Translations under genes and position numbers: made by a program
Assembly: GCA_035498015.1 (NCBI GenBank)
Contig: DATKAO010000097.1
Location: 1 to 48,686 of the forward strand
DNA length: 48,686 nt
From: Myxococcota bacterium
Lineage (GTDB): Bacteria > Myxococcota_A > UBA9160 > SZUA-336
Direction: 5' to 3'
The notes under the pieces: model-generated
The model's database searches: none
What the model saw: the letters and a program-made list of their open reading frames with translations, nothing else
What the model was told of the DNA's origin: nothing
In this document: piece by piece, positions 42,028 through 48,686 of the stretch
Layout of the letters: each line of letters begins with the position of its first letter
Numbering within the stretch: position 1 is the first letter of the stretch

Positions 42028-42563
42028 CTCGCCCGCGGGTCTACCTGGCGGGCCCCGAAGTCTTCCTGCCCGATCCGCAGCGCGCCGCGGCGGCGAAGAA
42101 GGCGCTGTGCGAGCGGCACGGCTTCACGGGCGTGTTCCCGCTCGACGCGGGCCTCGAGCTTGGCGGCCTCGCTCCGCGCGACGCCGCGCTCGCGATCGGC
42201 CGCGCCAACGAGGACCTGATCCGCAGCTGCCAGCACCTGGTCGCGAACCTGACCCCGTTCCGCGGCCCCAGCGCCGACGCCGGCACCGTGTGGGAGCTCG
42301 GCTTCGCGCGCGGGCTCGGGCTCCGGGTGCACGGCTACTCGAACGTGGCCCGCGACTTCGCGGCCCGCACGCGCGCCTTCCTGCGCGACCACCCCGACCC
42401 GCTCGCGGTCGAGTCGTTCGGCCTCGCCGACAACCTCATGCTCGCGCACGCGATCGAGGCCTCGGGCGGCGCGTTCGTAGCCCGCAGCGCGCCGCGCGCG
42501 AAGCGCTATACGGACCTGTCCGCCTTCGAAGAGTGTCTCGTCACTGCATCCCGTAGCGCCTGA
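42024..42563 (+). CDS. Nucleoside 2-deoxyribosyltransferase-like protein
   Basis: A 179-residue protein of the NDT family, which swaps the base of deoxynucleosides or hydrolyses their glycosidic bond. VYLAGPEVFLPD starts the first strand and substrate loop. DLIRSCQHLVANLTPFRGPSADAGTVWELG holds the Asp and Glu residues of the active site, and GFARGLGLRVHGY follows. It is cytoplasmic. GTG 42024 overlaps the hpnN stop as GTGA, so the two are cotranslated although no functional tie is evident. The last 23 bases overlap the convergent regulator gene. Confidence 0.88.
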   Translation: MTRPRVYLAGPEVFLPDPQRAAAAKKALCERHGFTGVFPLDAGLELGGLAPRDAALAIGRANEDLIRSCQHLVANLTPFRGPSADAGTVWELGFARGLGLRVHGYSNVARDFAARTRAFLRDHPDPLAVESFGLADNLMLAHAIEASGGAFVARSAPRAKRYTDLSAFEECLVTASRSA

Positions 42564-43812
42564 GCTTCTTGTAGAGACACTCGCGGGTGATGCCGAGCTC
42601 GCGGGCGGTGGCGATGCGGCGCTGCTGGTTCCGTTCGAGCGCGTGCTTCAGGTACCAGGACTCGAAGCGGGCCACGGCCTGGCGCAGGGTCTCGGTCGAG
42701 GCGTCGCCACGCGGCAGCTCGGGCGCGCCGCCGCGCAGGCGCGGCGAGAGCATGCGCGCGGTGATCTCGGCGCCCGCCTCGGCGTGGGTCACGATGCGCG
42801 CGACCTCGTTCTCGAGCTCGCGCACGTTGCCGGGCCAGGGGTAGGTCTCGAGCAGGCGGCGCGCGTCGGAGGCCACGCCGCGCAGGCTGGTGAGCTCGCG
42901 GCTGCGCTCCAGGAAGTGCAGCACGAGCGGCACCACGTCGTCGCTGCGCGCGCGCAGCGGCGGCAGTGAGATCGGGAAGACGTTGAGCCGGAAGAACAGG
43001 TCGCGCCGGAAGCGGCCGGATTCGACTTCGCGCTCGAGCTCGCGGTTGGTCGCGGCCACGATGCGCACGTCGACCGGCTGCTCCTTGCCCGCGCCGAGCG
43101 GACGCACCCGGCCCTCCTGCAGCGCGCGCAGCAGCTTCACCTGGAAGCCGAGCGTGGTCTCGCCGATCTCGTCGAGAAACAGCGTGCCGCCGTTCGCCTG
43201 CACGAAGTGACCCGGACGCGCGCGCGCGGCGCCGGTGAATGCGCCCCGGTCGTGCCCGAACAGCTCGCTCTCGAGCAGTGTCTCGGGGAACGCCGCGCAG
43301 TTCAGCGCCACGAACGGCCCGCGCGCGCGCCGGCCGCCCTCGTGGATGGTGCGCGCGAGCACCTCCTTGCCGGTGCCGGTCTCGCCGAGCAGCAGCACCG
43401 TGGCGTCGGCGCGCTGCGCCTTGCGCACCAGCTCGAGACACGCGCGCATCGCCGCGCTGCGCGCCACGATGCCCTCGGACGCCGCGGCGGGCCTCGGCGC
43501 CACGCGCGGCGCGACCAGCCCCGCCACGCGCGAGCGCAGGCTGGAGTCGGTCGAGGCGTCGCGCACCACGATCTCGTGCACGCCGCACGCGAACAGCTCG
43601 CTCGCGCGCTCCACCTCGGCCGTATCGACCAGCGCGATCACCGGCAGCCGGTTGCGCCGCCGCCGCAGCCAGCGCGCGTCGGCCAGCGCGGCGTCGACGC
43701 CGCCGCGGTCGAGACAGATCGCGGCATAGTCGTGACTCTCGAGCGCCACTGCCAGCTCGTCGCGCTCGGCGACCACGGAACCATCGGACAGGAACAGGAT
43801 CGACTCGTCCAC
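42541..43812 (-). CDS. Sigma-54-dependent Fis-family activator with degenerate receiver-like N-terminus
   Basis: A 423-residue bacterial enhancer-binding protein. The AAA+ domain (about 113-340) has Walker A GETGTGKE (143-150), the sigma-54 contact loop GAFTGA (190-195), Walker B LFLDE (211-215) and the arginine-finger region [11 protein letters not shown]. The C-terminal Fis helix-turn-helix is [19 protein letters not shown]. Residues 1-100 look like a response-regulator fold, but the N-terminal acidic pair is reduced to one Asp (ILFLSDG), although an Asp in AAICLDRG may sit at the phosphorylation site. GTG 43812 has GGGAGGG upstream. No sensor kinase and no obvious -24/-12 promoter were found nearby. 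Confidence 0.9.
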   Translation of the reverse strand: MDESILFLSDGSVVAERDELAVALESHDYAAICLDRGGVDAALADARWLRRRRNRLPVIALVDTAEVERASELFACGVHEIVVRDASTDSSLRSRVAGLVAPRVAPRPAAASEGIVARSAAMRACLELVRKAQRADATVLLLGETGTGKEVLARTIHEGGRRARGPFVALNCAAFPETLLESELFGHDRGAFTGAARARPGHFVQANGGTLFLDEIGETTLGFQVKLLRALQEGRVRPLGAGKEQPVDVRIVAATNRELEREVESGRFRRDLFFRLNVFPISLPPLRARSDDVVPLVLHFLERSRELTSLRGVASDARRLLETYPWPGNVRELENEVARIVTHAEAGAEITARMLSPRLRGGAPELPRGDASTETLRQAVARFESWYLKHALERNQQRRIATARELGITRECLYKKLRRYGMQ

Positions 43813-43914
43813 GCTTCACCCTCCCAAGCGAACGGGCCCGGGAGAGCAAGCCACGTGCCGCGGTCGTGCGCCGTCGCAGCGTGCGGCGGCCACTGACTCG
43901 GCTTCGAGCGCGAC

Positions 43915-43931
43915 CGTCTGGCCGCCAGACG
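43915..43931 (-). terminator. Hairpin after the secreted hypothetical gene
   Basis: CGTCTGGC and GCCAGACG pair perfectly around one central base, 6 bases after the stop of the minus-strand gene at 43938. In RNA this gives about seven pairs with a three-base loop. No U-run follows. The rest of the 125-base gap shows nothing. Confidence 0.4.
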
Positions 43932-43937
43932 CGGCCC

Positions 43938-44456
43938 TCAGAGTTTGTCGGACTCCTGTGCGAGCCTGACCTGGTAGTTCAGATTGAGCGTGGCCGGGCT
44001 GTTGCCCACGGCCATCAGATACAGCGTCAGGTTGGTCCGCCCCGAGACCCAGGTCGAGTCCGCAACGCTCAGGAACCCGCGGTTTAGCTTGCGAGAGACC
44101 TCGCTGCCGTACTTCGCGCGGAGCGCGTCGGTGAGCGATTCGAAGACGAGCAGCGCGGACGAGAAGTCGGAGCTCTCGGCCAGGGTGAGGGTCACCTGCG
44201 AGAGCCTCTCGCCCTTGAAGTAGAAGAGCGCGGTGAACGTGTGACCGACCAGCGCGATTCCGGGTTTCTCCAAGAGGCCCAGCGCGCCGTCGCCCAGCTT
44301 CGAGGGGCTGGCCGACTTCAGCACGCCCGGCACGCTTTCCCGGACCTGCGCGACAGACATGCCGTACTGGGTCGGGCCCCACAGAGACTGCGCGCGAGCG
44401 ACCTGGGCGCTGGCGAGCGTGGCGAGAGAGAGCACCAGAGCCGCGAGCCGAGCCAT
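43938..44456 (-). CDS. Secreted hypothetical protein
   Basis: A 172-residue exported protein with a clear signal peptide (about 1-22, ending QVARAQ). The mature part starts SLWGPTQYGMSVAQVRESVPG, resembling small periplasmic proteins in which a GMS-x-xQV helix starts the domain. It continues with strands (FTALFYFKGERLSQVTLTL, LTLYLMAVGNSPATLNLNYQV). I do not recognise the family, and no catalytic motif is seen. ATG 44456 follows GGGGGAAGG. A perfect hairpin follows the stop. Confidence 0.7.
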   Translation of the reverse strand: MARLAALVLSLATLASAQVARAQSLWGPTQYGMSVAQVRESVPGVLKSASPSKLGDGALGLLEKPGIALVGHTFTALFYFKGERLSQVTLTLAESSDFSSALLVFESLTDALRAKYGSEVSRKLNRGFLSVADSTWVSGRTNLTLYLMAVGNSPATLNLNYQVRLAQESDKL

Positions 44457-44521
44457 TTGCCTTCCCCCTGGGAGGATTCTCACCGGCTCATTCGGCGGAA
44501 CGGCCCGCCGGGTTGATCGGG

Positions 44522-45142
44522 TCAGGCGACCGAGCTGCGCACCAGCTCGGCGACCTCGGCCAGGCCCTGGCCGCCGAAGAAGTGATCGGCTTTGGGAATC
44601 ACGTCGAGGTTCGCGTTGGGCAGGCCCTCGAGCAGGGGCGAGAGCTCGTCGAGCGGTGAGAACTCGTCGCGGCCGCCGACGATCACGTGGATCGGCCCGC
44701 GGAACTCGGCCAGCGCGAGCGACTCGACCATGCCGACCGGCGGCGCCACGAGGATCAGCTCCGAGACACGCGGGTCGCGCAGCCCGATGCGCAGCGCGGT
44801 GGCCGCGCCGAACGAGTAACCGGCGGCGACGATCGGCGGGGGAAGCGTCGCGACGACCTGCTCGACCGCTGCCATGTAGTCCTCCTCGGCCGCCTTCCAG
44901 TCGCCAGTCACTCGGCCCTGGCTCGCGCCCACGCCCCGCCAGTTGAAGCGCAGCGAGGCGACGCCAGCCTTGTAGAGCCCGTAGGCCAGCTCGCTCACCA
45001 CGGGGTGCTCGAGGCTGCCGCCGTACTCCGGGTGCGGCGGCGCGATCACCGCGCCGCGGCCGGCCCCTTTCTGCCACACGCCCTCGAGCATGAGGCCGCA
45101 CGAGGGCACCGCGATCGGCACCATCTGTTCCTTCCAGGACAT
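44522..45142 (-). CDS. Alpha/beta hydrolase
   Basis: A 206-residue serine hydrolase similar to the short bacterial alpha/beta hydrolases that resemble dienelactone or acyl-peptide hydrolase cores. The nucleophile elbow is GYSFGAA with Ser110, the acid is Asp159 in VGGRDEFSP, and the histidine is His187 in KADHFF. PPHPEYGGSLEHPVVSELAY and SLRFNWRGVGAS are characteristic of this subgroup. No signal peptide. ATG 45142 begins MSWKEQMVPI; TACTCT lies 8 bases before it and there is no Shine-Dalgarno, so the mRNA may be nearly leaderless. Confidence 0.85.
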   Translation of the reverse strand: MSWKEQMVPIAVPSCGLMLEGVWQKGAGRGAVIAPPHPEYGGSLEHPVVSELAYGLYKAGVASLRFNWRGVGASQGRVTGDWKAAEEDYMAAVEQVVATLPPPIVAAGYSFGAATALRIGLRDPRVSELILVAPPVGMVESLALAEFRGPIHVIVGGRDEFSPLDELSPLLEGLPNANLDVIPKADHFFGGQGLAEVAELVRSSVA

Positions 45143-45150
45143 CGCGGGAG

Positions 45151-45156
45151 AGAGTA
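45151..45156 (-). promoter_or_regulatory. -10 element before the alpha/beta hydrolase gene
   Basis: TACTCT on the minus strand ends 8 bases before ATG 45142, in the 32-base gap after the upstream minus-strand gene. Confidence 0.35.
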
Positions 45157-45174
45157 CACGACCCGCCGCGAGAC

Positions 45175-46395
45175 TCAGGGCGTGCGGTCGTCCTCGAGCA
45201 GCGCGTCGGCGCCGAGCGCCCCGAGGCGGAGCTCGCGGGCGAGCTCCTCGAGGCCGTAGGTCGTGCCCGTGTTCCACAGCTCGAGCAAGAGCGTCCCGGC
45301 GCCGCGTGTCTTCCAGTACTCTCGCCCGAACCGGCCGCGCAGCAGGCGCGCAGCCCCCATGCCGAAGGCCGCGGCGCGCAGGCTGTCCACCGAGGTGAGC
45401 GCGGGCCCGGCTCGCGCGAGATAGCCGGGCTCCTGCCACGCGCCGGGCGCCGACCCCGGGTCGAGCTCGGCCAGCCAGAGCTCGGTCGCGACGCGCCCGG
45501 CGGCGCTCTGCAGCCGCTCGATGCGCGCGCGGCGCGCGGCCGCGGCGAAGTGCTCGGGAGTGACTCGCGCGAGCTCGGCCCCGAGCGGGATCTCCGAGGC
45601 CAGCGCGCGCCAGAGCTCGCCGAAGCCAGCCGCCAGGGCCGGATCGCCCAGCACGCGCTTCTCGAGCGGGAGCTCGGGCGAGGTGATCGCGGCCTGCGCC
45701 GCCTGACCGGCCGCGCTGAACAGCTCACCGCACGCGCCGAGCCCGCCCGCGCCGGTGAGCTCGAGCCACACGTCCCCTGGAACTCGTGGCGCGATCGAGA
45801 ACGCCGGGCCCGCCAGCCCGGGCCGCGGGCCGTCGATCGTGAGGCCGGGAAGCCGTCCGAGATCGAGCCCCATCCCCGCCAGCGCGTGGTCGAGCGCGGC
45901 GCGCAGGCGCGACCCGGGCAGCTCGGAGCCGAAGCTCGAGCCCGAGCCGGGGCCGCGCTCGGCGTCGCGCAGCAGCGAGTCACTCTGCGCGAGATAGCGC
46001 GCGGACTCGCTGCGCCAGGCGTCGTAGTCGACTCCAGGCCGCAGCGCCTCGGCGAAGCTGCGCGCGCGCGCAAAGCCCAGGCGCGCCAGCGCACGGCTGC
46101 GCTCGGCGACCCGCTCGGCCCGGAGCTCGTCGAGCTCCTCCGGCTCGGCCTCGGCGCGTGCACGCGCGGCGATGCGGGCGTCGAGCGCACGCAGCTCACT
46201 CGCCAGCGCCGCTTGGACGAGCCCCAGCCGGAAGCGCCCCTCGGCGCGCTCGACCGCCGCGCCGCCGGTCACGTCGCCGAACTCGCCGTCGATGCGCTCG
46301 GCATCGCCATCCGGCTCTGCGCCCAGCGCGCGCTCGAGCCGCAGGCGTTCGCGGGCCTCCCGCCAGGATTCGTAGCGCGCGCGCAGGTCCGCCAT
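45175..46395 (-). CDS. Uncharacterised 406-residue helical protein
   Basis: I do not recognise this protein with confidence. It is almost entirely helical and rich in Ala, Leu, Arg and Glu, with no signal peptide and no membrane span. The middle part (DVWLELTGAGGLGACGELFSAAGQAAQAA) and the C-terminus (FGREYWKTRGAGTLLLELWNTG) loosely recall the helical bundle of M3-type oligopeptidases. No HExxH zinc motif exists, so it would be an inactive relative at best. TAGAAT lies 9 bases before ATG 46395, placed back to back with the -10 of the divergent Nudix gene. The hydrolase gene downstream may be cotranscribed. Confidence 0.65.
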   Translation of the reverse strand: MADLRARYESWREARERLRLERALGAEPDGDAERIDGEFGDVTGGAAVERAEGRFRLGLVQAALASELRALDARIAARARAEAEPEELDELRAERVAERSRALARLGFARARSFAEALRPGVDYDAWRSESARYLAQSDSLLRDAERGPGSGSSFGSELPGSRLRAALDHALAGMGLDLGRLPGLTIDGPRPGLAGPAFSIAPRVPGDVWLELTGAGGLGACGELFSAAGQAAQAAITSPELPLEKRVLGDPALAAGFGELWRALASEIPLGAELARVTPEHFAAAARRARIERLQSAAGRVATELWLAELDPGSAPGAWQEPGYLARAGPALTSVDSLRAAAFGMGAARLLRGRFGREYWKTRGAGTLLLELWNTGTTYGLEELARELRLGALGADALLEDDRTP

Positions 46396-46404
46396 CGCGC
46401 GCGG

Positions 46405-46419
46405 ATTCTAGGCTACCTT
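46405..46419. promoter_or_regulatory. Back-to-back -10 elements of a divergent gene pair
   Basis: TAGAAT on the minus strand (46410-46405) and TACCTT on the plus strand (46414-46419) are separated by three bases. Each ends 9 bases before its ATG (46395 and 46429). No Shine-Dalgarno is visible for either gene. Confidence 0.42.
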
Positions 46420-46428
46420 GCGCGCGCC

Positions 46429-46977
46429 ATGGTCGACGACGAGACACCGGCGCGGCTGCTCGAGCGGCGAGTCATCTGGGAGGGCAACGTCGGCTCGTTC
46501 GGCCTGGACACCGTGGTGCTGCCCTCGGGCGAGCAGGCGACGCTGGCGCTGTTCAAGCACCCGGGCGCCTCGGCGGTGGTGCCGTTCCTCGACGCCGAGC
46601 GCATCGTGATGCTGCGCCAGTTCCGGCACGCAGCGGGTGGAGTCATCTGGGAGGTGCCGGCCGGCAAGCTCGACCGCGGCGAGGACCCGGCCGTGTGCGC
46701 GGCGCGCGAGCTCGAAGAGGAGACCGGCTACCGCGCCGGCCGGATCGAGAAGACCGGCGCGCTCCTCACCACGCCGGGCTTCACCGACGAGCGCATCCAC
46801 CTGTTCTGCGCCTACGAGCTCGTGCCCGGGCCGGCGCGGCCCGAGGCCCATGAGGTGCTGCGCACCGAGGTGATCACGCTGGCGTCGGCTCTCGCGATGA
46901 TCGAGACGGGCGAGATCTGCGACGGAAAGACGATCGCGGCGCTGTTCCTGGCCGCGCGCCGGAGCCGGAAGGCGTGA
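46429..46977 (+). CDS. Nudix hydrolase (ADP-ribose pyrophosphatase-like)
   Basis: A 182-residue Nudix enzyme. The Nudix box is complete at residues 79-101: G79, Glu85, Arg93-Glu94, Glu97-Glu98, Gly100 and a final Tyr in the hydrophobic slot. The upstream VVLPSGEQATLALFKHPGASAVVPF and the downstream TTPGFTDERIHLFCA are typical of the ADP-ribose/NDP-sugar pyrophosphatase subgroup. It cleaves nucleoside diphosphate-linked compounds. ATG 46429 is fixed by family length and by TACCTT 9 bases before it. Its stop overlaps the next start as GTGA. Confidence 0.9.
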   Translation: MVDDETPARLLERRVIWEGNVGSFGLDTVVLPSGEQATLALFKHPGASAVVPFLDAERIVMLRQFRHAAGGVIWEVPAGKLDRGEDPAVCAARELEEETGYRAGRIEKTGALLTTPGFTDERIHLFCAYELVPGPARPEAHEVLRTEVITLASALAMIETGEICDGKTIAALFLAARRSRKA

Positions 46978-47804
46978 GTGACTCGCGCGCGCCGCTGGGC
47001 GTCGCGCTCACCGGCCACCGGCTGCCGCTCGAGGCGCGCGTGCGCCTGGCCGCCCGCGCCGAGGCGCTGGGCTTCGAGCTGCTCATGCTCGACGGCGACG
47101 CGCCGGCGTCGCTCGCGGCCGAGCATCTGCGCGTGTACGACCCGACCGCCGTCATGACCGCGGCTGCGCTCGCGACGCGTCGCATCCGCCTGGCCTCGAT
47201 CCACCTCGCGCACCTGTGGCAGCCGGCGCTCCTGGCGCGCCAGCTGGCCACGCTGCACGAGCTCTCGGGCGGCCGGCTGGTGAGTCACTTCGGCGTCGGC
47301 ACGAAGCGCGCCGGGGCCGCCGAGCGGATCGCGCGGCTCGACCAGACCCTGGGCGAGCTGCGCCCGCTGCTCGCGCGGGCTCGGGCCGAGACGCCGATCG
47401 CGGTCTCGGCCGCGGGTCCGCGCGCGCTCGAAGTCGTGCGCCGCCACGCAGACGTGTGGGACGCCAACGTGCCGCCGCTGCCCGAGCGGCTCGCGCCGCT
47501 GCGCGCGCAGCTCGGCCGCGCGTTGCCGACGTGGATCTGGGTGTTCGCACGGCCCGGCGCGCCGCTCGAGAGCGCGCTCGCCGACTACCGGCGCCACGCG
47601 CCGTGGTTCAGAGAGCTCGCGCCCGACGCGCAGGCCCGGGCGGTGCTCCACGGCGATCCGGCGCGCTGCCGCGCGCGCCTCGCAGAGCTGCGCCGCGAGC
47701 TCGACGTGGCGCTGCCGATCGTCGACCTGGCCGGGCTCGACGAGCCGGCCGCAGCGCGCGCGCTCGAAGCGCTCGCGAAGGCATCCGACCCCGGGATTTC
47801 GTAG
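46974..47804 (+). CDS. LLM-class (luciferase-like) flavin-dependent oxidoreductase
   Basis: A 276-residue TIM-barrel protein of the bacterial luciferase/F420 or FMN-dependent family. LAARAEALGFELLMLDGDAP, then YDPTAVMTAAALATRRIRLAS and LLARQLATLHELSGGRLVSHFGVGT are the classical helix-strand blocks. The C-terminal part is shorter than in most members. The substrate and cofactor (FMN or F420) cannot be told. GTG 46974 overlaps the Nudix stop as GTGA. Its TAG stop also starts the -10 hexamer of the rhomboid gene. Confidence 0.82.
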   Translation: MSDSRAPLGVALTGHRLPLEARVRLAARAEALGFELLMLDGDAPASLAAEHLRVYDPTAVMTAAALATRRIRLASIHLAHLWQPALLARQLATLHELSGGRLVSHFGVGTKRAGAAERIARLDQTLGELRPLLARARAETPIAVSAAGPRALEVVRRHADVWDANVPPLPERLAPLRAQLGRALPTWIWVFARPGAPLESALADYRRHAPWFRELAPDAQARAVLHGDPARCRARLAELRRELDVALPIVDLAGLDEPAAARALEALAKASDPGIS

Positions 47805-47807
47805 CCT
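47802..47807 (+). promoter_or_regulatory. -10 element of a probable leaderless promoter, overlapping a stop codon
   Basis: TAGCCT ends 7 bases before GTG 47815. Its first three bases are the TAG stop of the preceding oxidoreductase gene. Confidence 0.45.
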
Positions 47808-47814
47808 CGCAAGC

Positions 47815-48567
47815 GTGTACGGACGAAACCGCGGCTACATGCCGAGCAGCACCGGCATCCCCGGCATGACGCCGATGGTGCAGCGCATCATCATCGCCAA
47901 CTTCGCGATCTGGATCTGCCAGCTGTTCGCGAACAGGCTCGGCATCCCGCTCACCGAGCTGTGCGCGGTGCGCCTCGACGGCTTCTTCGGCCAGCTCTAC
48001 CTCTGGCAGCCCTTCACGTACATGTGGCTGCACGCCACGGACACCCCGTTCCACATCCTGTTCAACATGTGGTTCTTGTATCTGGTCGCGCCGGTGCTCG
48101 AGGCGACCTGGGGATCGCGCCGCTTCCTGCGCTTCTACGTCACGTGCGGCGTCGGCGCAGGCTTCGTGATCCTGGCTTGGAACGCGCTCATGGGCCAGTG
48201 GGGCGCCGCCACGCTCGGCGCGTCGGGCGCCATCTACGGCGTGGTCACGGCGTTCTCGCTCATCTGGCCGGATCGCATGATCATGATGCTGATCCCGCCC
48301 ATGCCCATCCGCGCGATCTGGATCGTGCCGTTCCTGTTCCTCATGCAGTTCCTGCTCGGCGGCGACGGCCGCGTGAGTTACATGGGTCACTTGGGCGGCG
48401 TGCTGGTCGCCGCGGCGCTCCTGCGCGGCGAGCTGCGGCGCGCGATCGGCTGGCGCTCGCTCAGTCATCGCTGGCACCGCATGCGCATGCGCAACCGCTT
48501 GCGTGCCGTGCGCCGCGAAGAGCTCGAGCGGCGCCAGAACACCGACGACGATCGCAACTATCGCTGA
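47815..48567 (+). CDS. Rhomboid family intramembrane serine protease
   Basis: A 250-residue inner-membrane protease with about six spans (roughly 23-41, 65-97, 104-125, 132-150, 165-182, 188-205). The catalytic pair is Ser137 in LGASGAIYG and His192 in YMGHLGG; the HILFNMWFLY motif (His80) in the second helix helps form the oxyanion hole. It cleaves membrane protein segments. The C-terminal tail is strongly basic (HRWHRMRMRNRLRAVRREEL). GTG 47815 is preceded by TAGCCT at 7 bases. It is followed by two strong inverted repeats, so the transcript probably ends there. Confidence 0.9.
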   Translation: MYGRNRGYMPSSTGIPGMTPMVQRIIIANFAIWICQLFANRLGIPLTELCAVRLDGFFGQLYLWQPFTYMWLHATDTPFHILFNMWFLYLVAPVLEATWGSRRFLRFYVTCGVGAGFVILAWNALMGQWGAATLGASGAIYGVVTAFSLIWPDRMIMMLIPPMPIRAIWIVPFLFLMQFLLGGDGRVSYMGHLGGVLVAAALLRGELRRAIGWRSLSHRWHRMRMRNRLRAVRREELERRQNTDDDRNYR

Positions 48568-48569
48568 CA

Positions 48570-48605
48570 CTGACTGACCGGGAGATCAGAGGCTCGGTCA
48601 GTCAG
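48570..48605 (+). terminator. Perfect 11-base inverted repeat after the rhomboid gene
   Basis: CTGACTGACCG (48570-48580) and CGGTCAGTCAG (48595-48605) are perfectly complementary around a 14-base loop, starting 3 bases after the stop. No T-run follows, as with the other hairpins in this window. Confidence 0.5.
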
Positions 48606-48632
48606 GCGCGTCGGTCAGGTGCCGAAAGAGCG

Positions 48633-48664
48633 ACGGGTCCTGCGACCGTCGTCGCAGGACCCGT
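48633..48664. terminator. Perfect 14-base inverted repeat with four-base loop
   Basis: ACGGGTCCTGCGAC (48633-48646) and GTCGCAGGACCCGT (48651-48664) pair without mismatch around CGTC. It is the most stable hairpin in the window. No T-run follows (TGCAATACTC). It could terminate transcription from either side or be a recombination or protein-binding site; the gene to the right is outside the window. Confidence 0.5.
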
Positions 48665-48686
48665 TGCAATACTCGCCAGGATTTTC

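Larger units (their letters stand above)
385..47288. repeat. Dispersed over-represented heptamer GAGTCAC/GTGACTC
   Basis: By hand count the core AGTCAC occurs about 70 times on both strands, about half in each orientation. The heptamer GAGTCAC accounts for about 50, roughly one per kilobase. At 70% GC about 14 and 5 are expected. The one-base variant AGTCAG occurs only about nine times. Copies fall in all three reading frames (GAG TCA C, GGA GTC ACC, ACG AGT CAC, GTG ACT, CGT GAC TCG), bringing in codons that are otherwise rare here, and also in gaps (for example near 13971). The first and last heptamers seen are at 385 and 47282. The span given is the range, not a continuous element. Confidence 0.65.

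Noticed and set aside
1-48686. Mobile elements, phage genes, CRISPR arrays and RNA genes
   Set aside because: No transposase, integrase, terminal repeats, regularly spaced repeats, tRNA fold or rRNA segment was seen on either strand.

Overview
The window comes from a high-GC (about 70%), Gram-negative-type bacterium. It encodes an outer-membrane lipid-transport protein (MlaA), an MlaC/HpnM-type periplasmic protein, an HpnN-type hopanoid RND transporter, several predicted lipoproteins and a sigma-54 activator. The mix suggests an uncultured soil or aquatic member of the former Deltaproteobacteria (Myxococcota/Binatota-like), but no marker gene here fixes the phylum. Genes are packed tightly and no gap exceeds about 200 bases. 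I saw no rRNA, tRNA, CRISPR array, insertion sequence or prophage gene.

Layout. 1-4833: a crotonase-fold gene cut by the window edge, a DUF4239-like membrane protein, a secreted IPT-like protein, a methyltransferase and an HpaB/AbfD-fold flavoprotein. 4859-10644 (minus): two PQQ-dependent dehydrogenases, one fused to a di-heme cytochrome and calcium-binding repeats, followed by a NIPSNAP-like and a GNAT gene. 10794-13862: two tandem type-B carboxylesterases. 14054-19972: ECF sigma factor and anti-sigma factor, then extended SDR, MMPL/RND transporter and aldo/keto reductase. 19980-26430: small lipoprotein, methyltransferase, START-domain protein, PPK2 kinase, MscL, a secreted beta-helix protein, a DUF3332-like lipoprotein and an AlkB-like dioxygenase. 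26512-30784: a vitamin B6 operon (PdxR-type regulator, PhzF-like enzyme, GNAT, PdxS, PdxT) with a cluster of operator-like repeats in front. 30759-37687: TPR protein, AroB, a GH17-like protein, methyltransferase, M20 peptidase and metallophosphoesterase. 37881-42563: MlaA, HpnM/MlaC, HpnN and a nucleoside deoxyribosyltransferase. 42541-48567: sigma-54 activator, secreted protein, alpha/beta hydrolase, an unrecognised 406-residue protein, Nudix hydrolase, luciferase-like oxidoreductase and rhomboid protease, followed by two strong inverted repeats.

Expression style. Genes in one direction are commonly joined by 4-base GTGA or ATGA overlaps. Many first genes have a TANNNT hexamer 6-9 bases before the start codon and no Shine-Dalgarno sequence, which points to leaderless or nearly leaderless transcripts. 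A second class has a TANNNT hexamer, a leader of about 20-35 bases and a clear GGAGG.

The most striking signal is not a gene. The heptamer GAGTCAC (either strand) occurs roughly 50 times by my hand count, about once per kilobase and about ten times more than base composition predicts. It occurs equally on both strands and in all reading frames, and brings in codons that are otherwise rare here. It behaves like a DNA uptake sequence or another genome-wide DNA signal and deserves a genome-scale test.
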